This document shows positions 50,137 to 58,718 of a stretch of 64,000 nucleotides of DNA, piece by piece. The notes beneath the pieces were generated by a model. The model saw nothing but the letters and a program-made list of their open reading frames with translations. It made no database searches and was not told the DNA's origin. The stretch is from JAJVID01 sp963743425. Its GTDB lineage: Bacteria > Acidobacteriota > Blastocatellia > RBC074. The translations under genes were made by a program, and so were the position numbers. The stretch covers positions 1-64,000 of the forward strand of contig CAVUPU010000009.1 of assembly GCA_963743425.1 (NCBI GenBank), read 5' to 3'. The stretch's first letter is position 1; every line of letters starts with the position of its first letter.

Positions 50137-50247
50137 ACATTGCCCATCGCGCATTACTCATTGCCCATTGATTGGCAGGTAAATAAGGCTCCGAGAAAGA
50201 TCCGCCTGCGAAACAATGGTCAATGGGAAATGCGCGATGGGCAATGT
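50137..50247. repeat. inverted repeat of CAATGGGCAATG units
   Basis: Arms 50137-50155 and 50229-50247 are exact 19-bp complements; additional CATTGCCCATTGATTGG / CAATGGTCAATGG units lie inside. It fills the gap between the MBL and MFS genes. Confidence 0.85.
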
Positions 50248-50343
50248 CATTTGATTGCGTCAGCCTCAAGCCTGCATTATTCTACGCGCACTTTTGTCAA
50301 ATGCGGCCTTCGCCGCGATTAGCGTTAACAATTCGGAGGAACG

Positions 50344-51639
50344 ATGGAACAACAGGCTACTGCGAGCGCTGCGGCTGCGACCGCCGTATCGAAGTTCAAA
50401 CATCTGCGCTGGTACATTTGCGCTCTGCTCTTTTTCGCCACCGTAGTCAATTATGTTGACCGGCAGGTGCTAGGCACAATCGCGCCGGAGTTGCAGAGAG
50501 AGATCGGCTGGACCGAAATTGAATACAGTAATATCGTCAACGCTTTTCAAATCGCATACGCATTGATGTTTTTAGTCTGGGGCGGCGTCATTGATCGCAT
50601 CGGCGTGAAGCTGGGCTTTGCCATCGCCATCGTTGTCTGGTCGTTGGCCGGCATGGGGACCGCGCTGGCCGCGGGCGCCATTGGTTTCGGCATTGCGCGG
50701 TTTGCGCTGGGCGTCGGCGAAGCCGCCAATTTCCCAGCATCGATCAAAACTGTGGCGGAATGGTTTCCGAAACGAGAGCGATCGTTTGCGACCGGGGTGT
50801 TTAATGCAGGCACCAACGTGGGCGCAATCATCGCCCCGGCTGCTGCGATTCTGTTATATGAAGCCTTCGGCTGGCGCAGCGCCTTTATCTTCACCGGCGC
50901 CGTAGGCTTCATCTGGTTGTTCTTCTGGCTGTGGTTTTATGAACGCCCCGAAGACCACCCGCGCCTCTCGGCGGAAGAGTTCAAGCTCATCCGCGAAGGC
51001 GAAGAGGAGACGGTAACCCAAAAGACGCCGATGTTGCCACTGCTGAAATATCGGCAACTCTGGGCCTTTGCGCTTGGCAAGATGCTGACTGACCCCGTCT
51101 GGTGGTTCTACCTGTTTTGGCTCCCGAAATTTCTCTCGACCAATTTCGGAATCAATGGGCGGGATCGCATTGCGTACCTGACGGTGGTCTATCTCATCGC
51201 CGATGTCGGTTCGGTGGGCGGCGGCTGGATTGCGGCGGCGTTGATCAAACGTGGGTGGACGCTCAACAGGGCGAGGAAATTTACGCTCTTCATCTTTGCC
51301 TTCATCATGCCGATGGTGACGGTTACCTATTACGTTAAAAGCGCCTGGACAGCCGTCATTCTGATCGGCATCGCCGCCGGCGCCCACCAAGGCTGGTCAG
51401 CCAACCTGTTCACTTTAACGGCGGATATGTTCCCCCGCAAGGCTGTCGGCTCCGCCGTCGGCATCGGCAGTTGCGCAGGGGCTTTGGGCGGCGTGATGAT
51501 GGCCACCTACGTCGGCAGCGTGCTGGACAAGAATCCGAGCTATTACCTGCCGATGTTCATTATCGCGGGTTTGACCTATCTGGTCGCGTGGGGCGTGATT
51601 CAACTGCTCGCGCCGAAGCTTGAACCGGCGAAATTGTAG
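50344..51639 (+). CDS. MFS anion:cation symporter (hexuronate transporter-like)
   Basis: A 431-aa major facilitator with twelve predicted helices, of the ACS/ExuT type that imports sugar acids such as glucuronate or galacturonate with protons. Signatures: FFATVVNYVDRQVLGTIAPEL in helix 1, GVGEAANFPASIKTVAEWFP, and RGWTLNRARK in the central loop. GGAGGAACG precedes the ATG. Monocistronic with a terminator downstream. No catabolic genes for sugar acids are nearby. Confidence 0.9.
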   Translation: MEQQATASAAAATAVSKFKHLRWYICALLFFATVVNYVDRQVLGTIAPELQREIGWTEIEYSNIVNAFQIAYALMFLVWGGVIDRIGVKLGFAIAIVVWSLAGMGTALAAGAIGFGIARFALGVGEAANFPASIKTVAEWFPKRERSFATGVFNAGTNVGAIIAPAAAILLYEAFGWRSAFIFTGAVGFIWLFFWLWFYERPEDHPRLSAEEFKLIREGEEETVTQKTPMLPLLKYRQLWAFALGKMLTDPVWWFYLFWLPKFLSTNFGINGRDRIAYLTVVYLIADVGSVGGGWIAAALIKRGWTLNRARKFTLFIFAFIMPMVTVTYYVKSAWTAVILIGIAAGAHQGWSANLFTLTADMFPRKAVGSAVGIGSCAGALGGVMMATYVGSVLDKNPSYYLPMFIIAGLTYLVAWGVIQLLAPKLEPAKL

Positions 51640-51683
51640 TAGTTGCGGTTTGATGTTGTTGTCGTAACGCGACTCTGGTAATG

Positions 51684-51720
51684 AAGCCGGGCGGGCAAGA
51701 TTTTCCCGCCCGGCTTTTGC
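51684..51720 (+). terminator. intrinsic terminator behind the MFS gene
   Basis: AAGCCGGGCGGG (51684-51695) pairs with CCCGCCCGGCTT (51705-51716), loop CAAGATTTT, then TTTTGC. It serves the MFS gene and perhaps, in reverse, the convergent SBBP gene. Confidence 0.85.
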
Positions 51721-51751
51721 TTGCGCGATGGAGCAGGAACGACTCTCATTG

Positions 51752-54298
51752 CTATTGGTCCACGTGCGCTTTCAGCGACGGCAGACAAAGCAGATTCTTG
51801 CGCCGCCAGACGGTCAGGCGTTGATCCTTCCCGAACTGGTTCGAGACGATCACATCAAGCCGCTCGAATTGCGGCGTGCCCTGAGCGTCAATGGTCTCAT
51901 AACAAACCAGGTGCGCGTCGGGATTCAAGATCGGCGTGCAGTCCTGGCCCACGCATTTGATCGCCGGATTGCAGAGCGTCGTCGGTCGCAACACCCTCAC
52001 AGTCTGTGTCTCAAACTGATCGCGGAGTCTGACCTCGAAGGGTTGGAAATGCTGCTGTTGCTGGACGTCGTAACATTTGAAATGGTCCAGCCCTTCGGAC
52101 AGCTTCGTGACGAAACCGTCGCTCGGCGGCGCGCCGCCTCCTGCGAAGACCGGTTGAAGCGGATTGACCAACGGGAAGTTGGCTGATTCACTGAAGCCCG
52201 TCACATAGGCGCTTCCCGCCGGATCAACGGCCACGTCCAGACCGGTGTCCTGTCCCGCGCCGCTGAGGCAGGCCGCATACTTGATCGAGCCTGCCGCGTT
52301 CAGCTTCACCACGAACGCGCCTGGATCACTGCAGGTCGGCATTCCCGGCGTTGACGGGAATGTGCCGCCGCTGCTGCCCGCTACATAGGCGTTGCCGTTG
52401 ATGTCCACCGCAATGCCCGCCCCGGACTCGCCGCCACCGCCGCCAAGGTAGGTTGAGTAGACTAGCTGAGGCTGATCGGCCGTCGGCTTTAGCGGGTCAT
52501 ACGGCTGTGTCGTGTCGAGCTTCGTGATGAAAGCGTCGTATGGGCCGTTGGGCAGGGGCTGCGCGGCGTTCTTGATGGGGAAGTCAGCCGGAGCGACAGA
52601 GGCGGTCAGTCCCGTCACATGAATGAATTGTCCAGTCGGATCAACCGCTACGCTGCCTGAATAGCCCACACGCTCTTCGCCGCTGCCGCCCAGGAAGGCC
52701 GAATAACTGAGCGAGGCCGGCCCTGCGAGGTTCGTATTCATCTTGGTGATGAAAATATCGGCGACGCCGTTGAAGGTGGGATCGAAGGCGTTCGCCGTGG
52801 TCGGAAAGTTCGGCGTCACGGTTTCGCCCATCACGTAAACATTCTGCGCCGAATCGACCGCGATCCCCCAGCCCAGGTTACAAGCGCTGCCGCCAAAGTA
52901 ACTGGAATAAAGCAGCGCGCCGCCGGCCGCATTCAACTTTGCCACAAAGCCGTCTTTGTAACCGCTGGAACAACCGGCGGAGTGAACCGGCTGGAAGCCG
53001 TTCACTATCGGCAGATCTCCCGATTCATCCTGCCCGGTCACGTAAGCCTGTCCGAATTGGTCAACGGCGATTCCCTGTCCTCCGTCAAATCCCTTGCCGC
53101 CGAGAAAGGTCGAGTAAAGCATCGCGTTGCCTGCGGCGTTCAGCTTGGTGACATAAGCGTCGGAGTAACCGTTGAGATTAACGCTAAGCGCGCCTGCCAT
53201 CGCCGGGAAGTCTTTCGATTTGGTCAACCCGGTGACATACGCCTGGTCGTTTTCATCAATGGCGATGCCGCCGTAGCTGATGTTGCCGTGAAAGTTCTCG
53301 TCATCGCTGCCGCCGAGATAAGTCGAGTAGACGAGCGCGCTGCCCGCCGCGTTCAACTTCACGACGAACGCGTCGTAGCCGCCGCCCGGACCCAGCTTGG
53401 GCGCGGCTGGCGCAGGCGGGAAATCGAGCGAAGTGGTAAGCCCCGTCACGAAAGCGCTGCCGTGCGCGTTGACCGCGATCTCCAGCCCCGCATCCTGCCC
53501 CGATCCGCCCAGGTAGGTGGAGTAGGCCAGCACCGGATCAATCACGAGGGGCCGTGAAGCGTCATAGGCCGCGATGTCAAAGCCGACCTCGCGCTCGGCA
53601 GTCATTGCATAGCTGCTGGTGATCACCTGTTTGACGCCGTCCTTTTCCTGGTAGACAACCGGCTTGCGCAGGTGGAGTGGTTTATCGGCCAGTCGCAACA
53701 CCAGGTCGCCTCCTCTGTCCAATTCCAGTTTGTCCGCGCCTTCAAAGCTCAGCCGGATCGCCTTCGGATCGGCGCCGGGCGCGACGATGAAGTCGTATTC
53801 CAACTCCCGCCCCTGCGTGCCGTAGTAGACCACGTCCACGCCAGGATAGACGGCTTCGTATTTGACTTTCGCGTAAGTGGGAACGTCCGTACGCCACTTC
53901 TGCGGGTCGCTGCCGATGAAATAGTTGGTTTTGCCAGGCAACTTATCCAGTCCGGCTACGTGAGGATGTGGATTCGCGCCAAGGAGCTTCATCCGCAAGA
54001 CTGAAGATTCGTTCCGCAATTTGAGCACGGTCTCGGTCTCGGTCAGGTACAGGCCGTAGCCATGACCGCGAGAGAGGAATTTGACCTGGCCATCCGTCTG
54101 GCCGCGGTTGGCCTCGAAGTGAAGAGGCAGTTTGCCATAAGCCGCCTGCGCTTCGGCCCTGGAGGTCGCGTCAGGCGGCGTCGTGGACGTGGTGTCCGAA
54201 ATTGCGCGGAATGGCTTGAAGAAATAGAAGACTCCCAGCAGAGAGAGTCCCAGAACGCTGGCTGTGATTACGGCCGTGTAGACTTTGCGAGTGTTCAT
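51752..54298 (-). CDS. exported SBBP-repeat beta-propeller protein
   Basis: 848 aa from the ATG at 54298 (CGGGAAAGGACAAGAG upstream); the 11-codon extension to 54331 is not needed. Signal/anchor helix at residues 5-25, then a globular domain (FEANRGQTDGQVKFLSRGHG, DVVYYGTQGRELEYDFIVAPG) typical of the front of these proteins, then about eight SBBP repeats with the pattern YSTYLGG...G.AVD..G.AYVTG. The last about 90 residues (HFKCYDVQ, VCYETI) form a Cys-containing domain. Likely cell-surface or extracellular; no enzymatic role known. Confidence 0.88.
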   Translation of the reverse strand: MNTRKVYTAVITASVLGLSLLGVFYFFKPFRAISDTTSTTPPDATSRAEAQAAYGKLPLHFEANRGQTDGQVKFLSRGHGYGLYLTETETVLKLRNESSVLRMKLLGANPHPHVAGLDKLPGKTNYFIGSDPQKWRTDVPTYAKVKYEAVYPGVDVVYYGTQGRELEYDFIVAPGADPKAIRLSFEGADKLELDRGGDLVLRLADKPLHLRKPVVYQEKDGVKQVITSSYAMTAEREVGFDIAAYDASRPLVIDPVLAYSTYLGGSGQDAGLEIAVNAHGSAFVTGLTTSLDFPPAPAAPKLGPGGGYDAFVVKLNAAGSALVYSTYLGGSDDENFHGNISYGGIAIDENDQAYVTGLTKSKDFPAMAGALSVNLNGYSDAYVTKLNAAGNAMLYSTFLGGKGFDGGQGIAVDQFGQAYVTGQDESGDLPIVNGFQPVHSAGCSSGYKDGFVAKLNAAGGALLYSSYFGGSACNLGWGIAVDSAQNVYVMGETVTPNFPTTANAFDPTFNGVADIFITKMNTNLAGPASLSYSAFLGGSGEERVGYSGSVAVDPTGQFIHVTGLTASVAPADFPIKNAAQPLPNGPYDAFITKLDTTQPYDPLKPTADQPQLVYSTYLGGGGGESGAGIAVDINGNAYVAGSSGGTFPSTPGMPTCSDPGAFVVKLNAAGSIKYAACLSGAGQDTGLDVAVDPAGSAYVTGFSESANFPLVNPLQPVFAGGGAPPSDGFVTKLSEGLDHFKCYDVQQQQHFQPFEVRLRDQFETQTVRVLRPTTLCNPAIKCVGQDCTPILNPDAHLVCYETIDAQGTPQFERLDVIVSNQFGKDQRLTVWRRKNLLCLPSLKAHVDQ

Positions 54299-54541
54299 TC
54301 TCTTGTCCTTTCCCGAAGAGGCGCGCCACACTGTCGCGCGTGGTGATACTGAGGAAAGCGCCGAACCGCCGTTGAGGGAGGGTTTCGGCGGTTGGCGCTC
54401 CGCTGATGTGAGGACGCCACTCGCCCTCGTCTTTTTATGCGGGAATGGCAGGCGGAAAATTGAACGACAGTTTTATTAATTTTTGGTACGATATGGGCGA
54501 TGGGTTTTACGCCTTGCGTCGAAAGGAAGGAGGAAAAAGCA

Positions 54542-54787
54542 ATGACCCTCGTAATCGGTGAAAAAGAGCTTGAACAGTTGCCGGTAAGCGTTGATCCTGA
54601 GGTTGTCAGCGGCGCGCCTGTCTTTCAGGGTACGCGCGTTCCGGTCGAAGCTCTGATCAATAACCTGGAAGCCGGCCTTACACTCGAAGAGTTTTTAGAC
54701 AACTTTCCAACTGTCACACGCGAGCAGGCTTTACTTGTGCTCGAGTTTGTAAAAAACACTCTGCTAAGGCTGAGTCAGGCGGCATGA
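54542..54787 (+). CDS. DUF433 protein (antitoxin-like)
   Basis: An 81-aa protein with the DUF433 winged-helix signature: VSGAPVFQGTRVPVEALINNLEAGLTLEEFLDNFP. AAGGAGGAAAAAGCA precedes ATG 54542. In other genomes such genes pair with a DUF5615 PIN-like toxin. Here the overlapping next frame (ATGA at 54784) encodes only 25 residues, so the partner seems lost. Confidence 0.85.
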   Translation: MTLVIGEKELEQLPVSVDPEVVSGAPVFQGTRVPVEALINNLEAGLTLEEFLDNFPTVTREQALLVLEFVKNTLLRLSQAA

Positions 54788-54861
54788 ACATTCTCTTGGA
54801 AATCGAAGCCGCGCTAAACAAAATACAGATTGGCGATTTCGTTGAGATTCCCTATCCATGA
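54784..54861 (+). pseudogene. 25-aa overlapping frame, possible remnant of a DUF433 partner
   Basis: MNILLEIEAALNKIQIGDFV starts at an ATGA overlap with the DUF433 gene. Only the first residues (MNILL) recall a PIN-like toxin start; the remainder does not. It ends 4 bp before the stop of the convergent hydrolase gene. Confidence 0.3.
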
Positions 54862-54865
54862 CTTT

Positions 54866-56725
54866 TCACTTGGCCATCATCACTCGCAGATGCGAAGGAG
54901 AATCCTTTGACCGAAACACGCGCTGCGTCGCCTTGACGTAATCCTCTTCTCTGGCCTTGAAGATATTTTCGACGTACTTCTGCGGGTTGCGGTCGATCAC
55001 CGGGAACCACGTGCTCTGAACCTGAACCATGATCTTGTGGCCTTTCAGGAAGCGGTGATCGCATTGATGCAGGTCAATCACGTATTCGTTGATCTCATCC
55101 GGCGTGATCGGCTCAGGCTTTTCAAAACTCTTGCGGAAACGCCCGCGAAAGACGTCGTTGGCGATCATAAGTTGATACCCGCCCATCTTGTAATCTTTCG
55201 GATAAATCTCCGGGTAGACATCAATCAGTTTCACGACCCAATCGCTGTCTGTTCCCGTCGTTGACGCGAACAGATGGGCGGCGATGTCGCCGGTGATCGT
55301 CACGTCTTCGTTCAAGGGATCGGTCTCCCAACTCAACACGTCGGGCCGGCGATGAATGAACCGTTGATCTTCGACCAGCCACTCGCGCCACCCCGAACCG
55401 CGAAGGTAATAGGTCGGCTCAATCGGGCGCGGACGATAGGGCACGGGGTTGGCCGGATCAGAGATGTAGTTGTCAAACGCGCGTTGGCCGGTCTCTGTAG
55501 GCGGATCGAATGATAATTTGCCGTTCGCGCGGAAATAGAGCTTGCGGTCTGAAGTAATGTTGCGCGGCGGCCATTGATCGTAACTCTTCCATTCGTTCGC
55601 GCCGGTCTGGAATGTGATCGCTTCGGTAATTCCAGGCTTGCCTTTGTCTTTCAGCCAGTAGGCGAACCAGGGCGCTTCGATCTTCTCGCGGTAATGCTGC
55701 GCGGTAATGCTGTCGAATTTGATCTTGCCGAGGCTGCTACCGTCCGAACGCGCCCAGCCGCCGTGGTTCCACGGCCCGGCGACGAAGAAATTGATCCGCT
55801 TTTGGTCGTGAGGTTCGAGCGTCTCGTAAATCTTGATCGGGCCGTAAAAGTCCTCCTGATCCCACCAGCCCGCGACGGTGAGCATCGGGACGGTTACCTT
55901 CTTCAGGTATCCGGCCATCGCCTGCCGCCGCCAGAACTCGTCGTAGTTGGGATGATCGACGAAATCGTTCCAGGTGGGGATTTTGCCTTTCAAGTATTTT
56001 TCGTTGACGTTCGAGAGCGCGCCCAGTCGCAGGTACCATTCGTAGGTGTCGTATCTGTCGAATTCGAATCTGGCCTGCTCCTTGTTGGTCTCCATCATCG
56101 TCGCGTACTCGAACCCGTAGCTCAGCCTGAACGCGCCGTTGTGATGGAAATCGTCGCCGAGGAACATGTCGGCCGGCGAGGCCTGCGGCGAAGCGGCCTT
56201 CAAGGCCGGATGCGGCGCGAGCGTGGCCATCGCCGCCGTCCAGCCCGGATAGGAGATGCCGATTATGCCTACGCGCCCGTTGTTGTTGGGCACGTTCTTT
56301 ATCAGCCACTCGATGGTGTCGTAAGCGTCGGTGACTTCATCAACGATCGTCGGATCGTTCTTTTCGCCGAGCAAAGAGACCGGCGACCGCTGCATCACGA
56401 ACTGGCCTTCGGATTTGTAGCGCCCGCGAATGTCCTGAAAAACGAAGATATAGCCGTCGGCGACCAACGCCGCGTATTTGCCCTGCGCCCAGCCGCGCGC
56501 CGATTCTGGAGCGTTGTAAGGCGTGCGTTCGAGTATGATCGGCAGGGGCCTGGCGGCGTCCTTCGGAGCGAAGATGTTGGTGTTAAGCTTCACGCCGTCG
56601 CGCATCGGAATCATCGCATTGGTCAGATCGAAAGCCGGTCCGGTTTCCTGCCGAGCGTCCGATTGAAATGCGACGGCGAAGATAAATGCCGTAATGAACA
56701 ACCCGCAAAGTGCGATGCGTTTCAT
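54866..56725 (-). CDS. CocE/NonD-type exported hydrolase (S15-like)
   Basis: A 619-aa serine hydrolase of the cocaine esterase / X-Pro dipeptidyl-peptidase group. Signal peptide at 1-24. Catalytic Ser in GISYPG near residue 152; family hallmarks LERTPYN, FVFQDIRGRYKSEG and WNHGGWARSD (His region). The C-terminal jelly-roll domain contains YRPRPIEPTYYL and ends HLRVMMAK. It probably cleaves acylated or proline-containing substrates in the periplasm. An inverted repeat lies immediately upstream. Confidence 0.92.
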   Translation of the reverse strand: MKRIALCGLFITAFIFAVAFQSDARQETGPAFDLTNAMIPMRDGVKLNTNIFAPKDAARPLPIILERTPYNAPESARGWAQGKYAALVADGYIFVFQDIRGRYKSEGQFVMQRSPVSLLGEKNDPTIVDEVTDAYDTIEWLIKNVPNNNGRVGIIGISYPGWTAAMATLAPHPALKAASPQASPADMFLGDDFHHNGAFRLSYGFEYATMMETNKEQARFEFDRYDTYEWYLRLGALSNVNEKYLKGKIPTWNDFVDHPNYDEFWRRQAMAGYLKKVTVPMLTVAGWWDQEDFYGPIKIYETLEPHDQKRINFFVAGPWNHGGWARSDGSSLGKIKFDSITAQHYREKIEAPWFAYWLKDKGKPGITEAITFQTGANEWKSYDQWPPRNITSDRKLYFRANGKLSFDPPTETGQRAFDNYISDPANPVPYRPRPIEPTYYLRGSGWREWLVEDQRFIHRRPDVLSWETDPLNEDVTITGDIAAHLFASTTGTDSDWVVKLIDVYPEIYPKDYKMGGYQLMIANDVFRGRFRKSFEKPEPITPDEINEYVIDLHQCDHRFLKGHKIMVQVQSTWFPVIDRNPQKYVENIFKAREEDYVKATQRVFRSKDSPSHLRVMMAK

Positions 56726-56737
56726 AACTCCTCAGAA

Positions 56738-56816
56738 AATCAACCACGAAGAAACGAAGAGCACGAAGGTTTCTTCTGATCTTTCTTCGTTTTCTTCGTT
56801 TCTTCGTGGTTGATTC
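56738..56816. repeat. inverted repeat of CGAAGAAA units
   Basis: AATCAACCACGAAGAAACGAAGA (56735-56760) pairs with TTCTTCGTTTCTTCGTGGTTGATT (56793-56816). It fills the gap between the GNAT remnant and the CocE gene, both on the minus strand. Confidence 0.85.
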
Positions 56817-56823
56817 TTATTGT

Positions 56824-57085
56824 TCATTTGACTCGCGCCATCGTATAAGCGTCCACGAACTCTCCGTCGCGGAAGGCGAACTTGCGAAGCGCGCCTTCGA
56901 TCTCGAATCCGAATTTGCGATAGAGCGCAATCGCAGGCTCATTGTCCGTGAAGACGGTCAGCTCAATTCGCGCGAGGTTCAGCCACTTGTCGGCCAGATC
57001 GATCACCGCCTGCATCATCGCCTTTCCAACTCCCTTGCCCTGCCAATCGTCTGGCGCCATCATTCCGATCTCGCCTCTGTGATTG
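56824..57085 (-). pseudogene. GNAT acetyltransferase lacking its N-terminus
   Basis: The C-terminal two thirds of a GNAT N-acetyltransferase: RINHRGEIGMM, then the acetyl-CoA loop region DDWQGKGVGKAMMQAVIDLA and NEPAIALYRKFGFEIEGALRKFAFRDG. About 60-70 N-terminal residues are missing; upstream sequence runs into the dispersed element at 57143-57270, which supplies the apparent start of the open frame. Probably inactive. Confidence 0.8.
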
Positions 57086-57142
57086 ATTCGCGGCCTCGAA
57101 GACGTGTGCAGTGCGCGCAAACGAGATAATTCCCCCCTCCTA

Positions 57143-57270
57143 TAAGCGCCTGGGTAAAAGTTTTGCGGTGTACAGGTGTGGCGCGAGTTGTTTACTCGCG
57201 CCTTGTGACAGCGCCACGGGCGCGAGTAAACAACTCGCGCCACACCTCATTACTTCCGCCCCGGCGCTTA
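57143..57270. mobile_element. MITE-like dispersed repeat, copy 2
   Basis: A 128-bp inverted-orientation copy of the element at 5052-5199. TAAGCGCC begins at 57143 and GGCGCTTA ends at 57270. It has two GGCGCGAGT hairpins, and on the minus strand shares GGAAGTAATG, GGTGTGGCGCGAGT and TACACCGCAAAA with copy 1. It lies at the broken 5' side of the GNAT gene. Confidence 0.75.
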
Positions 57271-57550
57271 CTAGATAATCGCCGGGATTCTGTATTGACC
57301 TAGTCAAAAAGAAAAGGCCGCATCGAGCGGCTCGCTCATTTGTTGGTTCCTCGATCAGATCGAGTTGGAGAAAGAAAGGAAAGAAAGAAAGAGAAAGAAC
57401 AGAACAGGACGAAGCGTAGGCGGCATCGCAGGATGAAGGATCGAGAGGAGTAGCAAATGCCGGGCGGAGTGGAGGCTGCCCGGCATTTATTTGTCCTGCG
57501 CACCGCGTAGGCGACAGACTGGAGTCCGTTTTACGCGGAGGTGAATTCGC
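57271..57550. other. intergenic region, no gene; purine-rich tract and hairpin
   Basis: Holds a purine tract (57360-57410, AAAG/GAAA rich) and a hairpin AAATGCCGGGC (57455-57465) / GCCCGGCATTT (57478-57488), probably the terminator for the minus-strand gene at 57551. No coding frame. Confidence 0.5.
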
Positions 57551-58153
57551 CTACTGAGTGGCTTTACGCATGCCCTCCTCAAGACGGCGCGCCGCCGCTT
57601 CATTACCCCTTGCCCTATCTTTCGCTGCATGCTCTTCCGCAAGGCGAGTATCAATCGGTAGGTTGGGTAATTCAAACAAGCTGTCATCAACTTCTTGATC
57701 GTGCAAGGTTGTTACTTCCCATACCGTGCGGCCATCGCCATCAGGGACTTCATGCCGCAAATGCAAATTACGTGATGGGGACATCGAATGATTCACTCCG
57801 CTTAGGAACTCCATGGAAGGATTCTTCCACTGTGGTTCACATGGAGCTATGTAGGTTAACACGCCATTCTTGTCGGCAAATGCTCCACGGTCAGGCAGGC
57901 AATAGACTGTACGTTTATGGTTGCCGTCTGATGATATTGTGTCCTCGCGCCAATAGCCCTCCGCATTTCCCCAGCGGCGGAAAGTGCTCTTTACTTCACG
58001 TTCACCGTTGGCGCGAATGTGGATTGTGTGTCCCTCGGCCATGAAGGATTTGTAGATTCCTCTGCTTTTTCCTTTCTGCATTGCCGCATGAATTGCGAAT
58101 GTGCCGCCACCCACTGCTGCTAGCAGAAGGATGAGAAATATTGGTCTTCGCAT
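57551..58153 (-). CDS. exported protein of unknown function
   Basis: 200 aa from ATG 58153, chosen because AAAGGAGAAACC lies directly upstream and it gives a clean signal peptide (MRRPIFLILLLAAVGGG). The mature part reads HTIHIRANGEREVKSTFRRWGNAEGYWRED and VYCLPDRGAF, beta-rich, then an acidic/basic C-terminal helix (RLAEEHAAKDRARGNEAAAR). No family recognised. It follows the small Cys-rich gene on the same strand and may be its partner. Confidence 0.7.
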   Translation of the reverse strand: MRRPIFLILLLAAVGGGTFAIHAAMQKGKSRGIYKSFMAEGHTIHIRANGEREVKSTFRRWGNAEGYWREDTISSDGNHKRTVYCLPDRGAFADKNGVLTYIAPCEPQWKNPSMEFLSGVNHSMSPSRNLHLRHEVPDGDGRTVWEVTTLHDQEVDDSLFELPNLPIDTRLAEEHAAKDRARGNEAAARRLEEGMRKATQ

Positions 58154-58223
58154 GGTTTCTCCTTTGAGAGTCATCGATGTTAAGTTGATTGATGTTGACT
58201 GGCTGTGACGGTAGTGCCGGAAA

Positions 58224-58457
58224 TCAAGGGCAGAGGCCTGGACAACAATCGAAAGTCCTACAATAGGGATAGTCGCCATAAAATGAGACTGCGCAAGTGC
58301 TGTTACACCGAGACAAGCAAGCAAAGCCCGCAAACGATCCCGAGCATGTGACATATGTGCAACCCGCCCCCTCTTCCGCATCCTGTGCCCCGGTGCTGCC
58401 GTGACTCAGTATGAGCAAGGTTACAGCTAAGAAGGTTGAAGCTATTAACTTTGTCAT
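58224..58457 (-). CDS. small secreted cysteine-rich protein
   Basis: 77 aa: signal peptide MTKLIASTFLAVTLLILSHG and a mature part of about 52 residues with nine cysteines (GCTYVTCSG, ACLSRCNSTC, YCRTFDCCPGLC). Spacing suggests a disulfide-knot peptide; one cysteine would remain free or pair in trans. No known family. Ends 71 bp before the start of the exported protein downstream, on the same strand. Confidence 0.65.
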   Translation of the reverse strand: MTKLIASTFLAVTLLILSHGSTGAQDAEEGAGCTYVTCSGSFAGFACLSRCNSTCAVSFYGDYPYCRTFDCCPGLCP

Positions 58458-58718
58458 TGAAGTTTTCTCTTGTTGAAGGGGGATTGTGGATTGAATTCAA
58501 AGCCTGTTGAAGATTAATAGCGCTTTAGTGATTTTGTCAATGAAAATGACGAGGAGGTCGAAATGAAGCGTACGCTTGCCTGTCTTTCTTCATTACCCGA
58601 TGATGTAACAGTGACTGCGACCAGTCACCTCATCAGCCAACACCAGCACTTCCGGTCTGTCGCCCCTCCGGGGCTGGAAGATGTGCCGGCATCTTGATTC
58701 CGGCGGTGGCGCCACCGG
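58458..58718. repeat. intergenic region with CGCCCCTCCGGGGC repeats
   Basis: Two copies of GCCCCTCCGGGGC (58663-58677 and 58731-58746), each a palindrome, flank GCCGGCATC / GGTGGCGCCACC hairpins. The right copy overlaps the last codons of dxr (PGGAARY). No gene. Confidence 0.7.

Noticed and set aside
55574..56779. 401-aa open frame opposite the CocE-type hydrolase
   Set aside because: Antisense shadow of a well-supported gene.
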